DNA from: G963663315 sp965204925
GTDB taxonomy: Bacteria > Pseudomonadota > Gammaproteobacteria > Arenicellales > Poriferihabitantaceae
Length of the DNA: 64,000 nt
Assembly (NCBI GenBank): GCA_965204925.1
Contig: OZ242021.1
Span: 2,356,001 to 2,420,000, forward strand
Reading direction: 5' to 3'
Part shown: positions 57,501-64,000 of the stretch, piece by piece
Layout of the letters: each line of letters opens with the position of its first letter
Numbering within the stretch: position 1 is the stretch's first letter
The notes under the pieces: generated by a model
What the model saw: only the letters and a program-made list of their open reading frames with translations
Told to the model about the DNA's origin: nothing
Database searches by the model: none
Made by a program: the position numbers and the translations under genes

Positions 57501-57730
57501 ATCAACTCCTCCACATCTTCCGCGCTGGCCCCGCTCCAGACCACCCGCACCGTTGCCCGAGCGATGTCATAAGATGGAAGAAACTGTGTATTGAGGTGCC
57601 GCATTCCCCACAGTCCGGCCAGCAGCATCATGATCATAAGCAGATTTGCCGCAACCGGATGGTTTGCCATGAGGCTGATGAAACCCGTTCCGTCATTGCG
57701 GGCGGTGAACCCCGCAGCAGGATTACTCAT
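54569..57730 (-). CDS. RND-family efflux transporter, inner-membrane pump
   Basis: This AcrB-like proton-driven pump has 1053 residues, 12 helices and two large periplasmic loops. The proton-relay aspartates appear in GIIVDDAIVVGEEAM near residue 405, and VTGVMGAIMKAIPVVVI and GFVN-like family segments follow. Its start overlaps the end of the membrane fusion gene by 8 bp (ATGAGTAA). No outer-membrane channel gene is present in the window, so a shared TolC-type channel is expected. The substrate is unknown. Confidence 0.93.
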   Translation of the reverse strand: MSNPAAGFTARNDGTGFISLMANHPVAANLLMIMMLLAGLWGMRHLNTQFLPSYDIARATVRVVWSGASAEDVEELITAPLEQTLRDVDFVRSMTSTSSEGVSAVSLEFDEGTDIGLAMDRVKQSVDQVRNLPEDAEEPVVRQVVLYEEVGRVLVTGGAALDQLRPIVNRMEQELLDRGIVKITVRGLPLEQIAIEIPSWRLHELGLSLDEVARRVSARSKNAPIGLIGNAETSRQLRFQERRGSSLEFESIPIIVSDQGRLIRLGDIAEISRKPLDGQETISKQGMPAVELGLLRAKNSDGLEAASIMNRWAEETAPLLPPGVELILYDQQWELLDARINILIKNGISGLILVLLALFLFLRGYVAFWTAVGIPVSFMASLGALYAIGGSLNMVSTFGMIMALGIIVDDAIVVGEEAMTRFSRSGNPVGVAENAAKRMLGPVFASSLTTIAAFFPLLLVTGVMGAIMKAIPVVVICIIIVSLVECFLILPGHLNHSFRRIRPNRNYRIRQSLDRAFEFYRDRLFRPLIRIAVKAPMTIMAMALAMLIVTIGWLSSGRIAFEFFPASEGTRLFTNISFVAGTPAHVLEEYLEDAQQALYEVEREYGQPFIKLMLATQGSHQGFETRNPTTGDHLGSISVELTDPNDRTVRNRQIISAWEKRLPPAPGREMLTVLEPRAGPPGADLDIRIVGEDIYRVKEAATRLSATLQQIPGVYGVSDDTPYGREQMVLRLTPAAQALGLSVASVSTQLRAAYDGITVQEISDGYDEIEVRVSLPQADRYSLASLEEMNIVLPDGQPESLENLVNVRLERGFDEIRHSGLQLAITVKGSVDPAIANTNRIRAELERSVFPELSSEKSVRFSFEGRQADQESALADMKFSLIPALGMIYLVLAWIFRSYTWPLIVMSIIPFGAIGAIWGHIALGLDLTVISLMGIFCLSGIVVNNSIILVVFYRALRSRGTTPEEAIVEAACQRLRAVTLTSLTTIGGLTPLLFETELAAQFLIPMAAGIAFGLMFASLLVLFLVPALLLTLERAALKIAGNIQQHVEWDAAE

Positions 57731-58967
57731 TGATAATCTCGGGCTCCACAGCCAGCCCGTTTATGGCATTCGAAAGCCTTGAGATCATAACCAGGCCGCC
57801 TTGCGGAAATTGACTGCCATCAACAATCATTTGCGGCTGCCCACTCTCGTCCGTGTTTTGACCGAGCCTGTGAATGTCCACAGATTGCAGGCGATTTTCG
57901 ACAATCCGATAGACGCGATTATCTCCATAAAGGGCGTCCTGCGGGAGCGCTACCACATTTTCCAGCAAGGGCAGACGAAGCATCAGCTGGACGGTACTGC
58001 CGGGAACCGGAAAAACCCCCGGCTTATTGCGAAAAAAGACATCCAGCCCGCCCTTCCCCTGCGCCACGACAGCAGCCAGCCGATCCAGTTCGAGCCAACT
58101 CTTCTCTTGGCCAGTGTCAAGCATCGCCAGGATTTCCTGTCCCCGGTCAACGGCTTTTCTCAAATCAGGTACATAACGACCCGGTACCTGCGCCCTAACC
58201 TCAAGATTGAGGTGGTCAAATATCCTGACCAGGGACGTACCAATCACTGCCCGGTCTCCCGGCGAGACGCGCACCTCAATAACCCTGCCGCTGTAAGGAG
58301 CCCGAATCAGGGTTCGGGAAAGATCATGTTCAGCCTGACTCAGCGCAGCATTGGCATTTTCCATGCGTGCCTTCCACAGAGCCTGACGCAGTTCATAGTC
58401 GTCAATCATGCGTTTTCTCTGGGTAATGGCAAGCAATAATTGTTCTTCCTGTTGCAACACTTCGTCCAGGGTTGCCTCAGTGCCCGCATTGCTGCTGGCC
58501 AGTTTGCGGGCCCGGGCTACCCCCTTTCTGATGAGCGCGAGCATGGACTGTTCACGCTCCAGCGCTTCCTGGTCTGCCCTGAAAGACCGGCGGTCGCTAT
58601 CGGCTTGCGCTGCAATTTCCGCCACGCCAGCCTTTTTTTGCCGGACATTCAGAGCCGCGTCCGTGTCATCCAGCCGCACGAGGACATCACCCGCCTGGAC
58701 AGTGTCTCCTTCCTGCACAGCAACCTCAATCACATCTGCGGTGATGCCGGCGCTGATAACACTGTTGGTGGGCGCTTCAACACGGCCGAACAATTTCAGT
58801 TGCGGAGCCAGATTCTGGTGTCTGGCGAACATTGCGGCTACTACCGGAGGCTGCAGGACCTGTGCCACAGGGTCGGGTTCCGCTCTCGTATCCTGGAGAT
58901 GTCGCCAGACGCCAAAGCCTGAGCCGAGTACCACGATCGGCAGGATAAATTTGATCAAACGTTTCAT
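57723..58967 (-). CDS. RND efflux membrane fusion protein (HlyD family)
   Basis: This periplasmic adaptor of 414 residues has an N-terminal membrane anchor (FILPIVVLGSGFGVW). A lipoyl half-motif ADVIEVAVQEGDTVQAGDVLVRLDD, split by a long coiled-coil hairpin (about residues 100-200), is followed by a second half RAPYSGRVIEVRVSPGD. ATG 58967 is chosen over an upstream in-frame start. It is translated just before the pump gene. Confidence 0.92.
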   Translation of the reverse strand: MKRLIKFILPIVVLGSGFGVWRHLQDTRAEPDPVAQVLQPPVVAAMFARHQNLAPQLKLFGRVEAPTNSVISAGITADVIEVAVQEGDTVQAGDVLVRLDDTDAALNVRQKKAGVAEIAAQADSDRRSFRADQEALEREQSMLALIRKGVARARKLASSNAGTEATLDEVLQQEEQLLLAITQRKRMIDDYELRQALWKARMENANAALSQAEHDLSRTLIRAPYSGRVIEVRVSPGDRAVIGTSLVRIFDHLNLEVRAQVPGRYVPDLRKAVDRGQEILAMLDTGQEKSWLELDRLAAVVAQGKGGLDVFFRNKPGVFPVPGSTVQLMLRLPLLENVVALPQDALYGDNRVYRIVENRLQSVDIHRLGQNTDESGQPQMIVDGSQFPQGGLVMISRLSNAINGLAVEPEIINE

Positions 58968-59427
58968 TGTTGCCCGCTCCCGTCCAGACGCTGCCCCCAA
59001 TGGCAAACGTTAATGTAACACATAAACTGTAACTGCCCGTACGCTTCATCATGACATCGGCAATAGCCGGATAGCGACAGAGCGGATCGATTATCCGCAT
59101 TACCGGGAGTGCGGTATCGAATTGCTCAAAACCAATGGCTTGATTGTCGTAGACAATGTGTTTTGGAACGGGGCGGTGATATCAGTACAACCACGAAGTT
59201 GCTCCCGGCAGTTGTCGAGGGGGGAGTCTTTTCCAATCGAGAAGTGAGCCTGAAGAGAGAGCATTTACTGGTCTTTATTCAAACGCTTTTCCAGGCTTGG
59301 TACCGGAGGACTGATCTGCTGTTGAAGCTCCTTGGGGCCTCTCCCGCCAGATGCCCCGTATTTGGGGGGCGCGAGTCGCGAACAATCTTTTCACGGCGCC
59401 ATGTCATAGCCAGGTCGATGCGCCTTC
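58968..59427. other. gap left of the first insertion sequence
   Basis: About 460 bp with no intact gene. It contains the O-methyltransferase remnant listed separately and then unassigned sequence up to the left end of the insertion sequence. Confidence 0.5.
59080..59190 (+). pseudogene. fragment of a class I SAM-dependent O-methyltransferase
   Basis: Read in the frame of 59083, the translation contains RIDYPHYRECGIELLK and NGLIVVDNVFWNGAV. These match the D-x-x-x-Y-x-x-Y-Y-E ... GG-L-I-x-V-D-N-V-L-W-x-G-x-V block of caffeoyl-CoA/catechol O-methyltransferases. Neither the upstream SAM-binding half nor the C-terminal end follows in frame. It is a gene remnant about 240 bp from the IS end. Confidence 0.55.
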
Positions 59428-60673
59428 AGGTGGCGTGATTTCGGGTAGTGTTGAACAGTTTCCTCCGGGCCTGGTTGACCCGAAGAGCCGCCTCATTATC
59501 GCTGATCTCCCTTGAGATTGCATCCAGCCGCTTGAGGGTAATACCCGGCTTGAGGTAGTGCTCTGCGTCCGGGAGGGATCGGAGCTTCTCGTGGGGGGGC
59601 ATGACGAGTCCGTAGGGGTAGCGCTTTTTGCGCTTGCCCTTGTTGTCGACCCGCTCCTTGGCGAACAGGCAGGGCCGATGGTAGTTCAGGCAGGGTGTGA
59701 GCGCCCCGAGCAGGAACTCGTTCACCGCCCCCGCGAAGCGCTGGGAGATGTGCTCGTAGCCCAACTGCTTGCGGATGACAGAACCGTTCTTGCCCTCCAC
59801 CAAGGCATTGTCGTTGCTCTTGCCGGGACGGCTCCGGGTCTGCTCGATGTGGAGCTTCTCCAGCAGTCTGGCCACCCGTTGGTTGATGTACTCGGAGCCG
59901 TTGTCGGAATGGAACCCGAGGACCTCGAAGGGGAAGGCCTCAAGGAGTTGCTCCAGCGCCGGCAGCAGGTAGCTCTCGGAGATTTTCTCCACGCTGACGG
60001 CCACTTGCCACTGGGTCACTTCGTCCACTGCATTGATGTGATACACCCCCTTGATCCCGTCCAGGTCTCCCTGGTGCACCGTGTCGATGCGCAGGCAGCC
60101 TGGCCGACCCTCTGCCCGGGGCTTGCGCCGCTCGCCGATTCGCACCCGCTTCGGCCGGGTCTTCTCGAAGCGTCGTCTGCGCCCCCGGTAGCAACGGGTC
60201 TTGCGCAGGTTGTACAGGCGCCCGTTGGAGATCGTCGCCAGACGCTCATAGGCGGCATCCCCGTCCAGCGCCCAGGCACGCTCGCAGAGCTTCCGCGTCG
60301 CGGGCCCGGACAGATTCCCGTGCAGGGTGTCCATCTTCGCCAGGGCGATCACGTCCGCCTCGGTGTAGCGCCTGGGGAACGGTCTGACCGGCTTCCCGCG
60401 GCGGTCCCGAATCCCACCAGTGTCCCGGTACTGCCGGATCAGTCGGGTCACCTGAGCCCGGGACAGCCCCGTGACCTTCTGCAGGTACGCCCTGACCGTC
60501 CCCCGGTCCGCCCTGCCGAGGGAGGGGTAGCGGAGTGTTCGCAGGCGGCCTTGGACCCGTTCATAGGCCGCCTGTCGGGACTGGGGTTCAAAGTCGAAAG
60601 TGGTGGCGCCGTTCAGGAATGAACGGATCTCTTCCACCGTCTGTGGTCGTTTGTTGTGCAATTTCAAGATCAT
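59426..60673 (-). CDS. transposase with rve integrase core
   Basis: This DDE transposase has 415 residues. An N-terminal helix-turn-helix region (VTGLSRAQVTRLIRQY) precedes an integrase core with DDE acidic residues in LRIDTVHQGD, GFHSDNGSE and NDNALVEGKNGS. It is apparently intact. The stop codon falls inside the left inverted repeat. Family placement (ISNCY/IS481-like) is tentative. Confidence 0.85.
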   Translation of the reverse strand: MILKLHNKRPQTVEEIRSFLNGATTFDFEPQSRQAAYERVQGRLRTLRYPSLGRADRGTVRAYLQKVTGLSRAQVTRLIRQYRDTGGIRDRRGKPVRPFPRRYTEADVIALAKMDTLHGNLSGPATRKLCERAWALDGDAAYERLATISNGRLYNLRKTRCYRGRRRRFEKTRPKRVRIGERRKPRAEGRPGCLRIDTVHQGDLDGIKGVYHINAVDEVTQWQVAVSVEKISESYLLPALEQLLEAFPFEVLGFHSDNGSEYINQRVARLLEKLHIEQTRSRPGKSNDNALVEGKNGSVIRKQLGYEHISQRFAGAVNEFLLGALTPCLNYHRPCLFAKERVDNKGKRKKRYPYGLVMPPHEKLRSLPDAEHYLKPGITLKRLDAISREISDNEAALRVNQARRKLFNTTRNHAT

Positions 60674-60700
60674 TCTCCAATGATCCCAAAATCGCCACCT
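59428..60700 (-). mobile_element. insertion sequence, rve-transposase type, about 1.27 kb
   Basis: Imperfect terminal inverted repeats are seen: AGGTGGCGTGATTTCGGG at the left (from 59428) and, read from the right end inward, AGGTGGCG-ATTTTGGG (from 60700). One transposase gene fills the element. No clear target duplication was found by eye, so the exact ends are approximate. Confidence 0.65.
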
Positions 60701-60952
60701 TCAGACTCATTTCTCATTGGACAAATCTGAATGGGGACTACGTTAAGTTCTTGTGCTATTATCCGTTCTGCACACTTCGGAAGCGGCCCCTTGTCGGGTC
60801 GCCCGTGAAATGAAACAGCCTTTACGCGACCCCGGCCCCTAGAACCGAGGTCCGGTGAATACGCGGGAATCCTCAGCGTTCCGATTCCGATTGTGTGCAA
60901 CCGGCCCGGCACCAGATTGCCGGGATTGCCAATCACCTGTCAGAGAAGCACC
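60701..60952. other. gap between the first insertion sequence and the lipoprotein gene
   Basis: About 250 bp without a gene. It includes TTGGACAAATCTG near 60718, a 13-bp sequence repeated just outside the right end of the second insertion sequence. No strong promoter is evident. Confidence 0.4.
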
Positions 60953-61372
60953 ATGATAAAGAACTCGTTTGTCCTTGCCGTCGCCTTGGCGGCCTTGATC
61001 CTTACCGGCTGTGCAAGCATTACCCAAGGCACGGAGGATTCTATCTATGTAGATATTTCCAACTGTTCCGAAACGGTGAAATGCACGGCCACCAACAAAA
61101 AGGGAACTTGGGAATTTACTGCCCCGGGTTCGGTGCGTTTCCAGAAAAGCGATAATGCCCTGCATATCGCATGCGAGGACGAGGATTCTGTGGCAAGCGC
61201 TACTGTGACCCCAACGAGCGGAGAAATGGTCTGGGGGAATATTATTTTCGGAGGGATCGTTGGGGCGGCGGTTGATGCCAGTTCGGATGCCCATTGGACA
61301 ACCCAGGATTCAATTACTGTCCATAGGGAAACCTGTCGGGGAAAACTATTACAATTAAAGCAATGGGTATGA
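60953..61372 (+). CDS. small lipoprotein of unknown function
   Basis: The 139-residue product has a lipoprotein signal peptide with lipobox LTGCAS (Cys about residue 19). The mature part has two pairs of cysteines and a C-x-x-T-N-K-K-G-T-W ... T-x-P-G-S-V-R pattern, seen in a widespread group of small outer-membrane lipoproteins with PEGA-like strands. A second hydrophobic glycine-rich stretch (GNIIFGGIVGAAVDA) lies near residue 95. ATG 60953 is the start. The end overlaps the subtilase gene by 10 bp, suggesting coupled expression. Confidence 0.7.
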   Translation: MIKNSFVLAVALAALILTGCASITQGTEDSIYVDISNCSETVKCTATNKKGTWEFTAPGSVRFQKSDNALHIACEDEDSVASATVTPTSGEMVWGNIIFGGIVGAAVDASSDAHWTTQDSITVHRETCRGKLLQLKQWV

Positions 61373-62394
61373 TACCCCCATTTTCTTCCCGCCAGCTGTT
61401 CGCGGCGTGCTTGATCGTTGCCGTTTCTTTTATCATATATGGCTGTGGCGGCGGTTCGGGCAGCGGCGGGCCGGGTCCCGGAGTGAATATCCCCGCTCCT
61501 GCACCACCGCGTCAACCTGTGACATCCGACCCGGCGTATCATCTCGACACCCCCCGTTTCACAAGGCACCAGCCCGATGTGCTGGAACAGATCGGCGCTC
61601 ATCATGCCTATGCCCGGGGGTTGAGCGGGCGGGGGGTGCGCATCGGCATCGACGACAGCATCGTCGACTATACACAGACCGCCGAATTCGGGAGCAGGGT
61701 GAAACTGTTGCACGCGGATGGCGCGCAACTATCCTACCTTCATCCGCTCGGTGATCAACCGTTCAGCAAGGTCGATTATTGCCGCAGAAACCCCGCATGT
61801 AAAATCTGGCGAGGCAACAGCGAGAACGACGACGAGGCGTACAACCGCTGGGTCCGGCAAATCGTCAGTGAGGACGGTTGGCCAGCGCGGGACGATGCCA
61901 CCTTCTTTCTTGATCAGTATTATAGTCAGGATGACTTTTTTGGGGAGATTCTTCGATGGCGAGAAGTTCCAACGCCTTACGGCTCCGGCTCCCACGGAAC
62001 CATAGTGACTTCTGTTGCTGCCGGAACCCGTCTTGGTGTAGCGCCGGGAGCCACTATCATCCCGGTCGCGACGAACCTTACCGAAGATCAGGTCGAGGAG
62101 GGCGAACTGGGGGAGCGGTTAGAACTCTTGATATCGGTGTTGCCGGCGAGGCGGCAACAGGTTGACGATCTGATATCGCGCGAGATACGGTCGAATTACG
62201 CAAAGTTCGACATCATAAACCGGTCCTATGGGGTGCGTCCATCGCAAATTAACGTGATCAGCAATTCCCGCCAAGGACATCCCCACATGGATTCGGCGGG
62301 ATTTTCGGATGCAAACGCAGGCGTTAAGGGTATGCGGACAAGGCCACCCCTCCGGCGGATTGCCGGATCGGCGGTTGGCCATGGGTTTTCCTGA
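61363..62394 (+). pseudogene. subtilisin-like (S8) lipoprotein protease, truncated by an insertion sequence
   Basis: The intact 5' part encodes a lipoprotein signal (FIIYGCGGG), a proline-rich spacer and an S8 domain opening. A linker of the form TPRF...HQPDVLEQIGAHHAYARGLSG resembles NalP/SphB1-type autotransporter proteases. Catalytic Asp lies in GIDDSIVD and His in GSHGTIVTSVAAG. The catalytic Ser motif and any C-terminal barrel are missing because the IS starts at 62259, codon 299; the last 45 or so codons are IS-derived. The product is expected to be inactive. Intact relatives cleave other surface proteins. Confidence 0.8.
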
Positions 62395-63872
62395 AGAACC
62401 GGCCTTTCACACACTCGGTCACGGCACCGGGTCAGGATGTGTCGAAGGGAACCAGATCAGGCTTGCGGTGCCCGAACGCGATACCCCGGTACAGCGTCTC
62501 CCAGTCCGCAACGTGGAATCCCGAGAACAGCCCGCGCAGCCGCTCCCACAGGGACCTCAAACTGCCCGCCTTGGCGCGCGCGGCGCGGAACAGCGAGCAG
62601 CGCCGTTGCTGCACCTGATCCATGAGGAACGCCAACATCATCAGGTGGGCGAACACCGTCGCCAGATGTTGCCGGCCGTGACCGAAATTGTGTTCAAAGC
62701 CGTAGCCTTGGTTCTTCAGGGTATTGAATGTTTCATTCTCGATGCGCCAGCGAGCACGTCCCGCCCGCATCAGTTCGTATGCGTTGGATTCCGTGACTTC
62801 CAGGTCCGTGACCCAGGAGAAATGCAGTATCCGACCGTCCGCGCGGGTCTCCTGGCATTCCAGGAAGTTCACCTCCAAATCGAAATTCGCGTCATTCAAC
62901 GGCACGCCGTTCAGGAATCGGAAGCGGAAGCGGGCGCCGTCCTTCTCCATCTCCACGCTACGGGTCGCCGCCGTGACGCCCACCCAGTGGAACAGTTCCC
63001 CATGATCTCCCGGCTTCACCCCCAGCACATATCGCATATCCAGTTCCTCCAGCAGCCGGATGTGCGGGCCGTTCGAGGCCAGCGCATCTTCCACCACCAG
63101 CAACTTCAGGCGCCGATGCTCCCGTCGCGCGTCCCGCAACAGCCGCCTGGCGGCATTGCGTTCGCAATCGTTCTTGCGCGACCCGTCTGCCCGCAGGAGC
63201 GGCTCCGGGGCGAGCGGAAATACCTCCCGGTGTTGCGGGTGAACCAGCACCGCCGCCAGCATCTGGTGGTACCAGGTAGCGCTGCCATCGCGGTGATGCT
63301 TCTCGCAGCAGCGCTCACAATGCACCTTCTTCGATGAGAAATACCCGGTGCCGTCTACCGACAGCAGATGGTGACCCAACCAGGTGAAACCCTCCAAACC
63401 CTTGCCCCGTTGCAAAGCGGCAAACACGCTCTTGAAAACACGGCGGAGCGAGCGCGGGTCTACCAGATCCAGACGCTCACGCATGGCCGTATCCGATGGC
63501 GCGCGAACCACCCCGTACAGGTTTTTGAGGTTCGACCGGATACGGTCCTCGTCGCGCGCATCCTTTTCAAAGCTCAGCAGCGACGGGTACTTCAGGCTGA
63601 ACATCGCCAAAGCCGACATCAGGCAGTCCGTCAGACCCAGGCCACGGCTTGCTACGGGGTCTTCGATGCGATCGAAATCCCCACGCACCAGCCGCAGGAG
63701 GCCCGGCGCGCTGAGGGTCTTGCGAAACAGGGTCCTGGGCATGGTATCCTCCGACTATGAAGAAACGGCCCTTATTCTACCGCTTTTCCATGAAAAATCT
63801 GCGAAAAGATTGTCTAATAACCCCCTGAAACCCCCGAATTTACTGGCTTCCCGGATTTAGCGGGAATTGCTG
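62259..63872 (-). mobile_element. insertion sequence, IS4-like, 1.6 kb
   Basis: The ends are a perfect 13-bp inverted repeat, CAGCAATTCCCGC (62259-62271) and its complement (63860-63872), with further imperfect similarity inward (ATTCGG, GGG, TTT). The element of 1614 bp carries one transposase gene on the minus strand. No matching direct repeat flanks it, so it may sit at a deletion or rearrangement point. Confidence 0.8.
62432..63742 (-). CDS. IS4-superfamily-type transposase
   Basis: The DDE transposase of 436 residues contains LSVDGTGYFSSKKVHC (first acidic residue near 130), a central KNDCERNAARRLL, LLVVEDALASNGP with a second acidic residue, and a Y-R-R-E-N-like segment RARWRIENETFNTLK near residue 335 containing the catalytic glutamate. 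It appears full length. ATG 63742 starts just inside the right end. Confidence 0.85.
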   Translation of the reverse strand: MPRTLFRKTLSAPGLLRLVRGDFDRIEDPVASRGLGLTDCLMSALAMFSLKYPSLLSFEKDARDEDRIRSNLKNLYGVVRAPSDTAMRERLDLVDPRSLRRVFKSVFAALQRGKGLEGFTWLGHHLLSVDGTGYFSSKKVHCERCCEKHHRDGSATWYHQMLAAVLVHPQHREVFPLAPEPLLRADGSRKNDCERNAARRLLRDARREHRRLKLLVVEDALASNGPHIRLLEELDMRYVLGVKPGDHGELFHWVGVTAATRSVEMEKDGARFRFRFLNGVPLNDANFDLEVNFLECQETRADGRILHFSWVTDLEVTESNAYELMRAGRARWRIENETFNTLKNQGYGFEHNFGHGRQHLATVFAHLMMLAFLMDQVQQRRCSLFRAARAKAGSLRSLWERLRGLFSGFHVADWETLYRGIAFGHRKPDLVPFDTS

Positions 63873-63889
63873 TTGGACAAATCTGGGGG

Positions 63890-63917
63890 TTGACAACGGG
63901 GGGGGGTAATGTATTTT
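63890..63917 (+). promoter_or_regulatory. promoter with G9 homopolymer in the spacer
   Basis: A perfect -35 TTGACA (63890-63895) and a -10-like TATTTT (63912-63917) are 16 bp apart. Nine consecutive G (63898-63906) lie in the spacer. Gain or loss of G would change spacing and promoter strength, as in phase-variable promoters of Neisseria. A short gene start follows at 63966. Confidence 0.5.
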
Positions 63918-63965
63918 CTGTTACTTCGATCCGCGAATGCAGTGGACGGAGAGGCTTCACACGAT

Positions 63966-64000
63966 ATGAAACAACACGATGACACAAGATATTTTGATCA
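63966..64000 (+). CDS. partial gene running off the window end
   Basis: ATG 63966 follows GGAGAGG (63948-63954) at 11 bp and encodes MKQHDDTRYFD before the window ends. Too short to identify. It would be driven by the G9-containing promoter. Confidence 0.35.
   Translation, partial: MKQHDDTRYFD

Noticed and set aside
59109..59438. 109-codon plus-strand ORF before the first IS
   Set aside because: Another frame of the same bases encodes the O-methyltransferase block, and the ORF runs into the IS end.
59558..60622. 354-codon ORF opposite the first transposase
   Set aside because: Antisense to an intact DDE transposase; composition is a mirror of its codon bias.

Overview
The window looks like a chromosomal segment of a gammaproteobacterium, moderately GC-rich and probably uncultured. 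This is inferred from gene order: rnr-rlmB, mtaD-ubiG-mupP/gph, the SRP RNA gene beside dnaX, gltX followed by tRNA-Ala and tRNA-Glu, a complete System I cytochrome c maturation set (ccmABCDEFGHI) and two-subunit pntAB. Species cannot be named from the sequence alone. Two phase-variation-like homopolymer sites, a frameshifted AAA-ATPase-like gene and insertion sequences at the right end suggest recent genome rearrangement and perhaps a host-associated or surface lifestyle (inference).

Layout. 1-2.9 kb (+): Lrp/AsnC regulator, universal stress protein, alanine/glycine:cation symporter. 3-9.7 kb (-): pntA, pntB, hisG, metK, ahcY. 10-13.5 kb (+): a large autotransporter whose 5' end carries a run of 26 C directly after a strong ribosome binding site and ATG. 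13.7-19.6 kb: rnr-rlmB (+), exported MsrAB fusion (-), Mth938-domain protein (-), homoserine dehydrogenase (+). 19.8-37.6 kb is one long minus-strand run, read from high to low coordinates: metY, alpha/beta hydrolase, mtaD, ubiG, mupP/gph, panC, ccmA, ccmB, a 2.5 kb accessory insert, ccmCDEFGHI, dapD, gltX, tRNA-Ala, tRNA-Glu. 37.7-40.7 kb: a DoeA-like M24 hydrolase converges on dnaX, preceded by the SRP RNA.

40.8-54.5 kb is the most distinctive metabolic block. A minus-strand operon of three glutamate-synthase-like subunits plus a glutamine-synthetase-like ligase (mgsABC-gmaS type, also called glxBCD-glnT) is divergent from a plus-strand run coding for a Tat-exported peptide/nickel-family binding protein, two permeases, two ATPases, a formylglycine-type sulfatase and a CocE/S15 hydrolase. 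54.6-59 kb (-): RND efflux pump and its membrane fusion protein. 59-64 kb is an accessory zone: an O-methyltransferase remnant, an rve-type IS, a lipoprotein gene overlapping a NalP/SphB1-like subtilase gene that is cut by an IS4-like element, and at the edge a TTGACA-TATTTT promoter with G9 in its spacer ahead of a partial gene.

Functional links: metK, ahcY, mtaD and metY together cover much of the methyl/sulfur amino acid cycle; dapD, hom, hisG, panC and gltX are housekeeping. The truncated subtilase belongs to a family that matures surface autotransporters, so its loss and the C-tract autotransporter may both affect surface display (inference).
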